Shown here in pieces: positions 21,130 to 32,495 of a DNA stretch of 64,000 nucleotides. The translations under genes were made by a program, and so were the position numbers. Positions within the stretch are counted from its first letter, which is position 1. Every line of letters begins with the position of its first letter. The stretch lies in the NCBI GenBank assembly GCA_036346355.1, contig CM070577.1:48556309-48620308 (forward strand). Direction: 5' to 3'. Under the pieces are notes generated by a model that was not told the origin of the DNA, ran no database searches, and saw nothing but the letters and a program-made list of their open reading frames with translations. The stretch comes from Rhipidocladum racemiflorum (lineage: Eukaryota; Streptophyta; Magnoliopsida; Poales; Poaceae).

Positions 21130-21331
21130 CTGTCACAAGCGTGCTTTACGTAAGAACTCGGAATTTTTCAATTGTGACAAGGTAAGGGAAAATTTCAGTA
21201 AGAGACAAGAAAAGAGAGAAGGGGGTAAGTCGAGATGTCATTCCTTGTCTTCACAAATTTATAGCTTTAGAAAATAGGTTTTATCCTCACTACGACCATT
21301 CTAACTTAGGGTTGAGCCTACAGTCAAGTAT

Positions 21332-21344
21332 GGCTCTGATACCA
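21332..21344 (-). other. primer-binding site of B2
   Basis: TGGTATCAGAGCC on the minus strand, four bases inside the 5' LTR end. Initiator tRNA-Met type. Confidence 0.88.
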
Positions 21345-21635
21345 CCTCTGTCGGGACCCCGAATTTGCAAATCCGGACCCTCTGTGTATTCAGCACTAGT
21401 CCAGGAACGCGCTAGTGCACACAGTCTTAACATCGGTATATATCACAATCATACCAAACGATACTATCAAAGTACTTTATTTAAATAATCAAAGGGTTAC
21501 TCGACCTTATGGCCAAGTTACAAATATATGCCTCGCAAGGCGAAACTTATTAAAAGAGAAATAACAGCAGCGGAAAATCAAATAACTTCGTGGCGCCATC
21601 CAGTATACCACAGGCAACTGACTGGGCTCGCATCC

Positions 21636-21694
21636 CTAAGTAGACGGGTCTTCTTGGAAATCCTCCTCCGAAACTGGCGTAATCTCCTCTTCAA
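21636..21694 (-). other. putative leader exon 3 in the B2 5' LTR
   Basis: Identical in coding sense to the 3' LTR copy, 59 nt, same stop. Confidence 0.45.
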
Positions 21695-22833
21695 CTGGTA
21701 TTGTGTTGAGGCAAGGGTGAGTACTTGGTACTCAGCAAGTCATGCACAGAATGCAAGCTAATATACTATATGCATGGCTTGGTACAAAGGAATAGCTCAA
21801 GGTATATTTGCAGTAAACAGCTTTTGACAAGTAATAAAAGTAGATTCGAAAGCAGTAGAAATAAGTAAAGCATAAATAACTTCTCAAGAAATTTAATAAA
21901 CATTTTCCCCAATCCTAAACCACATTTCCATCAACTTCATTACTAAACCAACCCAACTTTTCAAATCCAAGTTATTTTCAGAAAGTCTAACCCTTATTTG
22001 TAATTCCCGAGCATTGTCGATGCAGTGGACTCGGCTATTCGAATAGATTCTACACTCTGCAGAGGTTATGCACTTTACCCACAAGATACAGTCAAACACC
22101 ACAAAGGCGAGTTCCCGTAACAAAGCCTTTCGGAAGCCTCAAACAACACAGGTGGTCCTCTCCGGTTCGTGCTCTACACCATCCCTTCCCTTAGCCAAGG
22201 CGAAGTATGGGACCAACACACCGTTAGATGGGTATCTGGCCACAGCCACGATACGCTCCCCCGTACAATCACACAAACGGTGTAATTGACACCCTGAGGC
22301 TCCACAAGTGAGTCCTTAGCGACTTAGTCAACTAGGGCCGTCCCATTCCAGCCATGTGGTTGCAAGTATGACCCAGTTCAAAGGCTTGCAAGGTTAAGTC
22401 CTTAGAGTGACCAGGGCAAGACTACCCGAAGAACCAAATCAACACTCCCAATGCCACAACTGGCCCACCTGATTACTCTTGCCACATGCCCCGGTCGAAA
22501 ACTGTTTATCAAACCCCAGTTGATTACCATGCACCACGTGCCATCAACATCACATGATACTTTTCCAAAACAGGTTCAATATATCATTAAGTCAATATTA
22601 ACATTTGATTGTCCAAAATCATGTCATGAGCACGTAGCAGGTCTAAGCAGTATACTACAACGGTCTAAACCCATGTTGGCAATTTAATAATGTCCAACTA
22701 GTAAACCACAACTAGGGTGACAAAGGGTCATGGCACATACTTAAGTAATCAAGGTGTCATATAGCAAATTGGTATTTATCTAACCCCCATGTTTAATCAA
22801 AGTATCTTTCTACTTGAACTAGCATGCAATAGT

Positions 22834-23061
22834 TTAAATCAAAATAGATTTCGAAATAGGATCAATATGGTCAAAGCACAACTTGCCTTCAAAAAGTACT
22901 TGCTCTTGGTCTTGAGTTGGATCCTGAATCAACACTTCTCCTTCGAATCCCTCCGGCACTTCAACGTCTACTCGTAAAGCGTGCAAATAGCAAATACCCA
23001 AATAAACAATAGGCAAAAACATCCCAAAACTCCAAATAAAATCCATAAACAGAGAGAACAT
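22834..23061 (-). CDS. 75-codon small ORF in the B2 5' LTR, containing exon 2 (22887-22967)
   Basis: Same peptide as in the 3' LTR. The exon 2 boundaries are intact, with 81 nt between TAG/ and /GCAAGT. As the 5' LTR, this copy would sit in the leader of the B2 transcript, downstream of the TATA box at 24238-24247. Confidence 0.42.
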   Translation of the reverse strand: MFSLFMDFIWSFGMFLPIVYLGICYLHALRVDVEVPEGFEGEVLIQDPTQDQEQVLFEGKLCFDHIDPISKSILI

Positions 23062-24237
23062 AATTTTCTGGATTTTTAGAAACTGGAATAAATCAAATTT
23101 GGAGTTAAAGCAAAAGTTATGATTTATTAAAGTTTAAATAATCAATTAAATAATTTTTCAAAGAAAAAACTTTAGTCCAAAAATTAAATAAAATTCATAT
23201 TTAGGTAGATCTCAATTTTATACAAATTTAGAAATTTGAATCACTCAAATCGGAGTTGAAACGCAAAAGTTATAAGCGTTTGAAGTTTGAATCTAAATTT
23301 GAAATCAATATTTCGAATTAATAAATCATTTTCTTTTTCGGAAATTAATTATTGCGTCAGCATGGACACGTGGCAGCCTACTGATTGGGCGGTGGCGTCG
23401 GTGGTCCATGGACTTGGTCCACGCTCGGCTCGGGTCCACCGTGGACTCGGTCCACGACTCCACGTGAGGCCCGACATGTGGGCCCTCTCGGGTGGCGTCA
23501 TCGGCCGGCGTCGGCGAGGCTCGACCGCAGTGCGGCAGGTGGGACCTTTGTGGCGTCATGGGTGGCGTCGGCGCTTGGCGGTCGACCAGCGACATGCGGG
23601 CCCTCGACACGCGGGCGGCGTGTCGGCGTCTACCTGCACGCGCGTGGGCCAGCGGCCCGACCGCGTCGGTCCAACTTCCCGACACGTGGCGCCAATCACG
23701 ACCGTTGATTTGAAATTCAGCGGCGCGGATTAGATCCAGGGTTAACACGTTGAAACTACTCGTTGATCGTGGGCGTTCGATTTAGATCGGACGGTCGAGA
23801 TCTAATCCTATAATCGCCTTTGCTACAAAGACATGGCGATTGTGAACCGTTGGATCTTGATCCAGCGGTCCCGAATCTACTCGGGTTTATAACACGTGAA
23901 CTCACCTCAACCGTCCGATCTGGATCTAACGGTCCACGTGAGCTCGCGAGTCCGGCGATGGCACGGCCGAAGCTTGGGCACCGAGGCGGAACGATGACGA
24001 GCCCGGCGTTCCGGGGTTGCTCGGCGAGATGAAGGGTCGCCGGGTGCGTCTCGTCGCGGGGATCCCAGATCCGAGCTCCTTCGGCGGAAGGCGGCCAGAC
24101 GGCAGCGGAAGCGGCGCAAACCTTGGCGGAGGAAAGAGACAACTCCGGCGGCGATTGCGGCTCAGCGGCGGCTTTCGGCGAGATGGCTCGGGAGAGCAGG
24201 TGCGCAAGGATGAGGGCAACCTCGGGGGCGTCTCACG

Positions 24238-24247
24238 CTTTAAATAG
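24238..24247 (-). promoter_or_regulatory. TATA box of the B2 5' LTR
   Basis: CTATTTAAAG on the minus strand. It is the likely promoter of the intact element. Confidence 0.65.
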
Positions 24248-24864
24248 CCTCGGCGTTCGTGCCCTGAGCGGAAACCTAATCCTACACGGCGGGCGGCGCG
24301 GCGGAGTCGGCTTCGGTCTCGGCGAAGACGGCGACTCTCGGCCGTCCACGTGGCACGATCAACGGCCCACGATCAGACGCAGCGCGATCGGATCCGGGCG
24401 GATCGGCTCGAGCCGTGCAGGCGGATCTCGGCCGTTGGATCTTGATCCAACGGTTGGGATTGATTAGGGTTAGGAGTGGGTTCGGTCGAGTCACGTGGCT
24501 CGGTCGGACTCGAACTCGAGTCTGACTCGGGCTCGATCGGATGAACGATACTTGACCCGAGTTTGATTTTCCAGCGATTTAATATTTAAAATAATTCCCG
24601 ATAATTCATTTAATTCATTAAAAATAGCAAATGACTCGAGAAAAATTCGAAAAATTCTGGAAAATACTTTGGATCATTTTGGACTCAAATAAAATATTTC
24701 CAACAAAAATTTATTTGCAAAATTAAATTCTTCAATTATTTCAAAATGGAATAAATTCAAATAAATTCCAAATAAATCCAAATAAATTCCAGAAAATTCC
24801 AAAAATTCACCAAAGTGCCAAATCACACATGAATTTAGGAAAAGTAAAATTTTGGGGTGTTACA

Positions 24865-25100
24865 TTCTTGGAAAATAGGGTTTGGCTCATGCGCTCAAAA
24901 ACATGTTCACGACGGACACAAAAACTTTGTCCGTTGTACATAGGAGAAAGAGGTTGTCAAAAAGCATGTTTACAAAGGACCAAGAAAGTTTGTCCGTCGT
25001 AGATGGGAAACTTACTGTTTTCTTTAGGATTGGTCCGGCGCCAAGGCAAAACTTACTGTTTCTTGTCAATTGTCAAAACACATGAACAAACACATTTTGC
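24865..25100. other. unassigned sequence with inverted GACGGACA/TGTCCGTC words
   Basis: There is no gene. A short hairpin near 24909-24940 has arms ACGACGGACA and TGTCCGTTGT, and the word TTTGTCCGTCGT recurs near 24993. Such repeated words are typical of subterminal regions of CACTA-type DNA transposons, but no terminus is visible. Confidence 0.3.
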
Positions 25101-25467
25101 AAATTCAAATCTAAGTTAATTTTTCAGTTCAAAGCCAATTTTTCAGCACATGATTTCACAGTATCGAAAATCTTTGATTGACTGAGTCCACCGATCATTA
25201 TTCAATCAGTCTAAAGCTGGGCTAAGCGTATGCAACTATTAGACTTATATTCCCTGGCGACACTTATTATAGCGTCTACCCTTAAACTAGGGTTACTCAA
25301 GGATTTTAGGGTAACAACGAGATTGAGATAAGCCATCCAACCTTTAGGGTAACTACCTATCCCCACCATTTAAATATTTGTAATAATCATATGCATGCGC
25401 AATAGTTTTGTGAATCATCAAATACATTTGCAATTATAGGAGCAATATGATCAAAGGGGGTGCTTGC

Positions 25468-25542
25468 CTGCTTGCTCTGAGTTTTGCGTGTCCTCTGGGT
25501 CGAAGTCCGGATCCTCGCCAACTGCTCCCGAGGCGTCAACGT
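25468..25542 (-). other. putative leader exon 2 of LTR G
   Basis: 75 nt between CGTTTAG/ACGTTGA and CAG/GCAAGC. The frame in the B/D phase is open and acidic (GEDPDFDPEDTQNSEQ). No exon 3 is left in this copy. Confidence 0.42.
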
Positions 25543-25685
25543 CTAAACGAAAGCGCGACAAAAGAAATAACGAGGAAACGATTAAGATCCAATGAGAACA
25601 AGGCAAAAAGGCTCAAAGAAGCGGACAACAACTAATAAGCGAACACGAGAAAGACAACTCAACGAAAATCAAAACTTGAATTGGA

Positions 25686-25925
25686 GACCGGCAGTACCGG
25701 TGTACAAACTCCGGTAGTGCCGCCCTACAGTCGGCAGTACCGGCCGCAAGGGTCGGTAGTGCCGGCGGCTACGAAACCCAAAAGGGACCCTCTCTGGAAA
25801 ATAACTACCGGCGTTGCGGGAGCGGTAGTGCCGGCCCAAACCCGGCAGTACCGGCCGCAAGGGTCGGTAGTGCCGGCCTGAGCGGCAGTACCGGACTTAC
25901 CACGTCGGTAGTGCCGGCCACAGGT
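25686..25925. repeat. cluster of CGGYAGTRCCG words in LTR G
   Basis: CGGCAGTACCG and CGGTAGTGCCG recur about nine times here, with two more near 26789-26825. They partly pair with one another as hairpins. Confidence 0.75.
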
Positions 25926-26604
25926 CGACTGAATTTTCCAGAAAAAGGATTTTCGCACAAACGACTTCGGAATTCCGCGACGATTGCATGGATGGGTTCT
26001 CGGAGGTGACAAGGACCCATTTATGCAGACCACACGTGGTTCCGACCTCGTTTGGCCTACATCCTAATCCGAGAAACTCTAGAGTCCTAATTTACGCTAA
26101 ATTCCGACTTTCACCCCGAATCGAATTCAAACTCGATTCCTATCGCGAAACTCGGACTTTAACGACGTCGAATACGTTCAAGGGTCCTTTTCCTAGCTTT
26201 TGGAACTAGGGTTCCAAAGTTTAATTCCAAAAGCTACGAAAACGACATTTAACCTAATCTATCTGATAAAAACGTATTTAGGGTTTCAAATCTCAGTTTT
26301 CGCACTAACGAGAACTCTTGCACCTAACCTAGGTTTAGAAACTCAGCTAACTAAAAGTTGAGCACTACAACTTGGTTTTCTAGGGTTTTAGCTAAAAGAA
26401 AAGTTGATAGAAAAGGAGAAAAGTACAGGATCAAGCTCAAGTCAACCCAGATCTGACTGAAACTTGCTTCACTCACCACAGATTGCTGCTAAGGTTTTGA
26501 AAAGTGACGATCTCCTCCGTGGCTTGCTTCACCTTGAGCTCAAGAACAGCGGAGAGAGAGTTTTAGGGAGAGGAAGAGCTTGAGAGAGAGGGAGAGAGCT
26601 CCAT

Positions 26605-26665
26605 GGGAGAGAGAGCTAGAGAGGGAGAGCTAGAGAGGGAGAGCTAGAGAGGGAGAGCTAGAGGG
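26605..26665. repeat. purine-rich 14-bp tandem repeat in LTR G
   Basis: About four copies of GAGAGGGAGAGCTA, within a longer GA-rich tract on the plus strand. Confidence 0.8.
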
Positions 26666-27109
26666 TGAGAGGGAGTGAAGTGAGGGAGAGAGTTGGCTGG
26701 GGGAGGAGAACCCTCTAGAAAAACGTGGAGGTGGCTAGGGCAACCGGTCAGCCATGGGCGCCCTGCCCCCCTGCCCGAACCCCTCGGCCGGCAGTACCGG
26801 CCAGGGCCGGCGGTACTGCCGCCCAAGGCGACAAAACCCCAAAAACCCCCCAAAAACTCCGAAACTCAACAACTCTTCCCGGAAACCTCTAGGATAGACT
26901 CTAGGATAGCTAGAGAAGGTTCGGAAACTACGGTTGCTCGGAAATTCTAACCGTACACGAAACGAGATTTTGGAGCAAAAACTAAAACGAAACAGATTGG
27001 GCAAACAAATCCAAACACAATTAACTCCAAATAGAATTTCCAAATAACTCACAAAGGATAATTAATATATATTTTTTTTAAAAGACAAGTTCAAACTCAT
27101 GATGTTACA

Positions 27110-29131
27110 AGGAGGGTGCAGCCACCCTGCCCTAGGGTGCCCCCAACACCTCCCCATGCGCCCCACCTCCTCCTCCTCCCCCTCCCATAGCCGCCGCCCC
27201 GTTGCCCCTTGCCATGCGCAACCATCTCACCTTCCCCTTGCACCACCACCTCTCCACCACCTCTCCACCTCCCTTGCTAACCCTAGGGGAGTTCTCCACC
27301 TCAACACCTCGAAGATCCATCCGTTGGAGCGCTCCGCGACGTGGAGATCCGGCGGGATTGGAGCGAGGAAGGAGATCGCGCGAACCGGGAGGAGATCTAT
27401 TGGGTTTTCGTGCGTCGGGCGAAGGTATGGCCATGGGAATCCTTGGGGTTGGTCTAGGATCTGTTCTAAGGGTGATTATCATGTTTTTAGATCAATTTGT
27501 GGTGCAGGAATTGAGTAGATTAGATTAGATCTAGAAGTTGCCACGTTCTCTGTTTCGGGCAGCATGTGCAGTCGACCTAGGGTTCGGTTTTCGCCAATTT
27601 ACAGTCGGAATTTGGTCGTACGGCTGTTGAAGAAGTTGTAGGTAATTTCAATATATTTCCGTGGGTATAAAGAACGTCCAATTCCACCCAGCCGTTCGAA
27701 TGTTATGGCTGTTTTACCGAGCATGTTAAAATCTGTGACGTGATTGGAACAGATCACGGTATTTTGTAGATTAAACAACTTTAGAGTCCGAATCAGCTTT
27801 TCCATATACTTAGAAAAAGTTAGGAAATTTCCTAAGCTACGCGAGGATGTACTCGTTTAATTGATTCGGAGTCTTAGAACTCAAGTTGTGCCTTTTGGAA
27901 GGCTGTTGTCCCGACGGGACAGAACCTCTGTTTTTGGGTTTAGCGAGTAGTTTGCGATGTCGGGGTAGAAGAGGGTTTGCTTACTGTTTTGTGGACATGA
28001 TTGTGAGTGTGTGGTCCCTATGTGCAGGTGGTGTGACCCCGGTAGTGCCTTCTACTTCTCGCCAATCCGTCGCCGTGGTTGAGGCAAGTGTATTGGAATG
28101 TGTAGCGGGTTATCGTTTGCTTGATCGGTTGTGATTGAAATTTAATATATGATATGTTCACATGCCATGCTTTAATGATTGCCAATGATATGATGAATAT
28201 TCTTACTATGCTATGAAGCCATGTGTTAATGTACAAGTGATTTACGATGTTGGCATGTTTGCATACATGGCATGATACATGGCCCGGGCGGTGAGAAAGT
28301 CATAACTAGTCCGGGGAAGGTCGGTGAGAAAGTTATGACTATTCCGGAGAGCCAATGAGTAAGTCCTACATCGTGATTCCATCCACCGCGGTGTGGGGAA
28401 GCGAGGAGTAGGCACCCTCCATCTTCGGGATGGAAGGGGGGAGAGGGTGCACACCGACGGGTGTGTACTCAACCATACCGGTATGAGTTTCCAGGAGATA
28501 TGTGCATCGCATTGCATTGCATTATATGAGGTTGTTATATGATGATGATATATGATGATGTCAATGATATGCTTACGCTATGAATATGAGATGTGTATGA
28601 TGTTGTATGTGAAAAGTGGTGATGAAGGTATTAGAATGTATATTCTTGTTCCATTGCAATATATTTGCTGAGTGATGAACTCACGCTTGTGTTTATGTTG
28701 TTTTTCTTAGGTACCATGAAACCAGCATGCGGGAAAAAGGGCATTAGCTACACATCTACACGTAGCTTCACATTATTATACAGTTTAATCAGTGGGAGCC
28801 ATGATAATAATGATTACTGCCATGAATCTTGGTGTATGGGCTTGAGTTCATCGATTGGTTGGTTATATTTGTTGGAATGGTTGAATTCCTTATTTTAGAC
28901 ATAAGTGATGCTTTACTCATTGTTATTGCTGTTTTAGATGTCTTATGCTATGATATAACTTGCCTTGTTATTACTCTTGCTCCAATTCATGTTAAAACAA
29001 AGGAGATGCTGCTGAAATTTCGGTTTTTAGCATTTACTCCTTTGCTGTAATTTATCTTAGTTTATGGTAGTTAGATGTCGTTTAGACTATGTTTGGTAGC
29101 ATTCGGGCATATTAAATGCCGGGGTGTTACA
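27110..29131 (+). repeat. LTR F1, left end missing
   Basis: It matches F2, F3 and F4. It ends GGGGTGTTACA at 29131, and element E sequence follows at once without a PBS, so F1 is probably a solo or 3' LTR inserted into E. LTR G adjoins its left end. A likely exon 1 donor is CGAAG/GTATGG near 27424. Confidence 0.75.
28028..28083 (+). other. putative leader exon 2 of LTR F1
   Basis: Bounded by CTATGTGCAG/GTGGTGTGACC and GTTGAG/GCAAGT. F3 and F4 keep both boundaries and F2 keeps the acceptor. A third exon would start at 28711, after the U-rich TTTTTCTTAG/. Confidence 0.45.
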
Positions 29132-30622
29132 CAATGCGCGAGAGTTGCTTCGCGCCTTCGGTCGGAGGGGGCGAGGATGTGCTTCCGCCACAACCGCCGA
29201 GGGAACCGCCGACCTGCTCGGGCTGGCCGTCGGAGGAGGCCCTGGGACGGGCTGTTGAGGACGCGCCAGCGGGGGCCCAGAGACCAATCGAGATCAGGTT
29301 GGAGTCCCCGAATCAGCCCTTGGAAGGGCAGATTGCTGGGACGTCGCGGCCGGGGCCCGCCCAGTGTCCTTTCCCATGCTCACCTGGGTGGGTAGCGACC
29401 CGTCCGCAGAGCCGTTACTCGTCCTGGACGACGTGGCGGAGGACCGCGAATGGGCGGCCCTACAAGAGGGCGAGAAGAGCGTCGAGGGCGAGATCGGCCG
29501 GATTCGCGAGGGTCTTCTCCTTGCTCTCGAATCCTCCAATAGGGCGTTAAGCTCCATCACCGGGGGAACTCACCCAGTCGGGACGGTAAAACTGAGAGCC
29601 TTGTCTTGGCGGTTTTTAGAACGGGGCTGCGGTTGACCGATCGGGTGTTTTGTTTGCAACGCCTGCTGGTTTGGGCGATGGAGTAGTCAGCCTTCCTGCG
29701 ACACCTGCACGGTCGGAGGGAGGCCATTGAAGAGGAGCGTGACCGCCTTGAGGCAACATTGCGCGATGCTCGGGGAGTGCTTGCCGCCGAGCAGGAGAGG
29801 GCCACCGTCGCCAATCGGAGTCTGGACGAAGTTGCCAGGTCTCTGCAGGATGCTCGGCAGCTGGTATGGTCCCTGGGCGACGAGGTGTCCGAGGTTAAGT
29901 CTTCCCTGGAAGAGGCCAACAAAGCCAGGGACTCCGCCGTCAGTGTGGAGGGGTCCGCTCTGTTGGAGGCGGCTTGTCTCCGGGACAAATGCCACTCGGT
30001 CCGGAGGGAGGCCGACTAATTGCGCGCTGAACGAGACTCCGCTTGGGAAGAGCTATCTTTGGCGAGGAAGCTCGTCGAAGACGCGGTGCTCGACCGGGAG
30101 GCGCGGGCCAAGGCAGAAAACGACCTTCGCGCCATCGGTGCCTCCGCGGCTGGTGAGTTATTCGATCCCTCGGTGAACCTCGCGACAACCGCTTTCTGAT
30201 ACGGTCTTGGTCTTGCAGAGCTACAAAGGAACCTCAGCGGCGTCTTGGAGTCGCGAAGGTTGGCGGTGGAGGAGCGCGACGCGGTGGTCACGTCACGGGA
30301 CGTGGCCCTATCGGCTCAGCAGGCAGTAGAGAGGGGGCTAGCCGAGCTGACAACCCTTCGGGGGGTCGGCCAGACTGTCTGCGACCGGGTGCTGGGGATT
30401 ATCCTGGGCCCGAGATCCCTCTCCTTCGTGCTGGCTGGCGTGCCGGAGCACGTTGAAGCTTCGGTGCGAGAGGGAGCGACGCTCGGCGCTTCTTCGGCAC
30501 TGGTCAATGCCATCTCTTACTACGATGGTATCGACCTCGAGACCGTTGGGAGCGGGATCGCTGGGAACCGGACCAACGAGGAGGTCGACGGGTTTGTGTC
30601 CCGGGTCAACCCATACGCCTAG
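29132..30622 (+). pseudogene. antisense ORF of element E with one intron (coiled-coil protein)
   Basis: Tat elements often carry a gene on the strand opposite to pol; its function is unknown. Readable parts include PSAEPLLVLDDVAEDREW (from about 29385), a long heptad-rich stretch from about 29727 to 30150, and a C-terminal part from 30219 to 30622 ending VSRVNPYA and a stop. An intron of 66 nt (30153-30218) fits exactly: GTGAGT at its start, a pyrimidine-rich end TTGCAG, and the frame continues ASAA/ELQRN across the junction. The gene is broken by a frameshift between about 29630 and 29700 and a TAA at 30017-30019, where homologous frames would have a sense codon. The start is not visible. 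LTR F1 may have removed it. Confidence 0.6.
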
Positions 30623-31008
30623 GAGATCGCCGAAAGGATTTCGCCGAAAGGATTTCGCCGCTGAGTGTCCTCCATCGGGAGCAGGGAGATAGTTAGTTTA
30701 GTTTAGTTTTTGGGCAAGCCGGCGAACTTTATGTAATAACAATTTGTGGAAAGGAAAATTTCTGACCGGCTAGTGGTCGTCTCGCTTGAGTAGTTCCTTC
30801 TTTCGCGAAGTGCATACTTTGTAGCCGTAGTCGCCGGGGCGTGGGCCGTAGCGTTCGGGTTAAGTGAGTTGCCTCAAGCGGGAACCGAGCGGTCAGTCGG
30901 ATTTTCGATCCGAACGAGCAAGTAAAAGTGCTATGCTTGTGGCTGTACGGGGTGTTTCTGGCTGACAGTGAGTGGTCACGGTCGGGTGTCACCTTTTTTC
31001 CACAGAGC

Positions 31009-31013
31009 GCTGC
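31009..31013. other. target-site duplication GCTGC, left copy
   Basis: GCTGC immediately left of solo LTR D2. The right copy is 34065-34069. Confidence 0.9.
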
Positions 31014-31922
31014 TGTCGGGACCCGAATCTGCAAATCCATCTACACCGTAACGAAGCTTTTCGGAAACTTCCATCTACACCGATGACCCTCGCCGGTTTT
31101 GCCTTCACTACTACTTTCCCCACGAAGGACAAAGTGTAGGACCGACAAACACCGTTGGACAGGGTACCTAGCCGTAGCACCGGTACGCTCCCCCATACAG
31201 TTACCCCGACGTAACTGCCACCCTGAGGTATCAAAGGTAAGACTTCGGAAACTTACTAGACTAAGACTGTCCCACCTCAGCCATGTGGTTGTACGGAATA
31301 CTCAGTTCAAAGGCTTGCAAGGTTAAGTCCTTAACTGTCCAGGGCAAGACATTCATCACTCATCCCTGACCCAAACAACTCACAACACTCATCCCACGGA
31401 CACGAAGGCCGTTTATTAATTATCAGTGCCACGAAGGCCCACCTGGCATAAAGCCTCTTACCACTTGCCCCGGGCTAAATCAATCCCACCCTTGTTCATC
31501 TACTGTGCAACGCATGCCAACAGTATTTTCAGTTACCGTGTAGAACCACGAAGGTACCTACACTTCACGTCAATCCGTGACAAGCTCACACTTAGCATTC
31601 CAAAATCAGTTCATTTGTCATTAGTCAAGATTATTTTGCTGTTTTGGAAATATCATCAGCGCAAGCATTTCTAAGCAACTAGTCACGGTCTAGCCTCCCG
31701 TGTTGGCACATACATAGCATCCAACATATTAAATTTCCCAAACTTAGGGTGACAAAGGTGATACATGGCATACAATTCATAATACAAGGTTGGAATTAAC
31801 AATTATGGCATTTAACTAGTTTTCCCAAAATTAAATTAATTATTTAGTCACATAATCATGCATACTTTGAATCAAAATACTATTTAAAATGCTAGGGGCA
31901 AAATGGTCAAAGCATGACTTGC

Positions 31923-31994
31923 CTTCAAACAGTTGATGTTCTTGGTCCAACACTTGAGATTGGTCTTCTTCAACACCCTCGCACAGCTCAACGT
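31923..31994 (-). other. putative leader exon 2 of LTR D2
   Basis: 72 nt between ACTATACGTAG/ACGTTGA and AAG/GCAAGT. The acidic frame (EDQSQVLDQEHQLFE) is open. A local in-frame ATG at 32038-32040 gives a 66-residue ORF (31840-32040) that resembles the B small ORF at its C-terminal half (QLFEGKSCFDH in D, VLFEGKLCFDH in B). Confidence 0.48.
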
Positions 31995-32473
31995 CTACGT
32001 ATAGTAGAAAAATATCCAAAAACAACGAATAAACACACATTCAGAGAAATGCCGCATATCAAACTAATTCATAATTTCATGAAAATTTCCAGATAATTAG
32101 TCAAGAATTTTCTAAGATTTATAAAATTTATTTCAGAATTTTTGGACGTATAGTTTAAAAGATACAAAATTCGTAAATTTATAATTTCCGCAAATAATTT
32201 AATAGTATACATTTATTTATAAAATTTCATAAAAATTACTGTAGAAAGGTATTAATTTTTATTAATTAACAAAATTTGTTGCACGCAGTTTGGACTTAAA
32301 ACAAATTCGCAGCGAAAAAGACAAATTTCGCAATTGTTAGAAAAGTGCATGTACAAACTAAATTTCTAGTTTTCTAGCATGCTACTGTTCATGGCGAGAG
32401 CACTTCACGCAGCTCACTGATCGGCGAGAGAAATTTCATGCATGTACTGGTTCGGCGAATACACGCAAATAAA

Positions 32474-32495
32474 ATATATATATATATATATATAT
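32474..32495. repeat. TA dinucleotide repeat in D2
   Basis: A simple TA run in the intronic part of the LTR. Confidence 0.9.

Larger units (their letters stand above)
12119..24864 (-). mobile_element. complete Ty3/gypsy chromovirus B2 (Tekay/Del type, 12.7 kb)
   Basis: Read on the minus strand: 5' LTR 21349-24864, PBS, orf0, gag-pol, polypurine tract, 3' LTR 12119-15635. The LTRs are 3516 and 3517 bp. All coding parts are open and the LTRs are similar, so the element looks young and possibly autonomous. An LTR-internal-LTR-PBS chain at its 3' end means that no target duplication can be seen. Assignment to Tekay/Del rests on the long LTRs starting TGTAACACCCC, the Met PBS, orf0 and the C-terminal chromodomain. 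Confidence 0.92.
21349..24864 (-). repeat. 5' LTR of B2 (3516 bp)
   Basis: Same termini as the 3' LTR, and nearly identical over most of the length. Differences cluster in the GC-rich promoter part (about 23440-24660). Right flank TTCTT. Confidence 0.92.
25100..27109 (-). repeat. LTR G, partial
   Basis: In element orientation it starts TGTAACATCATGAGTTTG at 27109 and has the same layout as the B and D LTRs, including exon 2 and its GC donor. The far end cannot be fixed; I place it near 25100 only by change of character. No internal region or PBS is attached. Confidence 0.55.

Noticed and set aside
27099..27528. ORFs of 108-139 codons in LTR F1
   Set aside because: They cover the GC-rich exon 1 region and differ among F copies by frameshifts. 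No common frame is kept.
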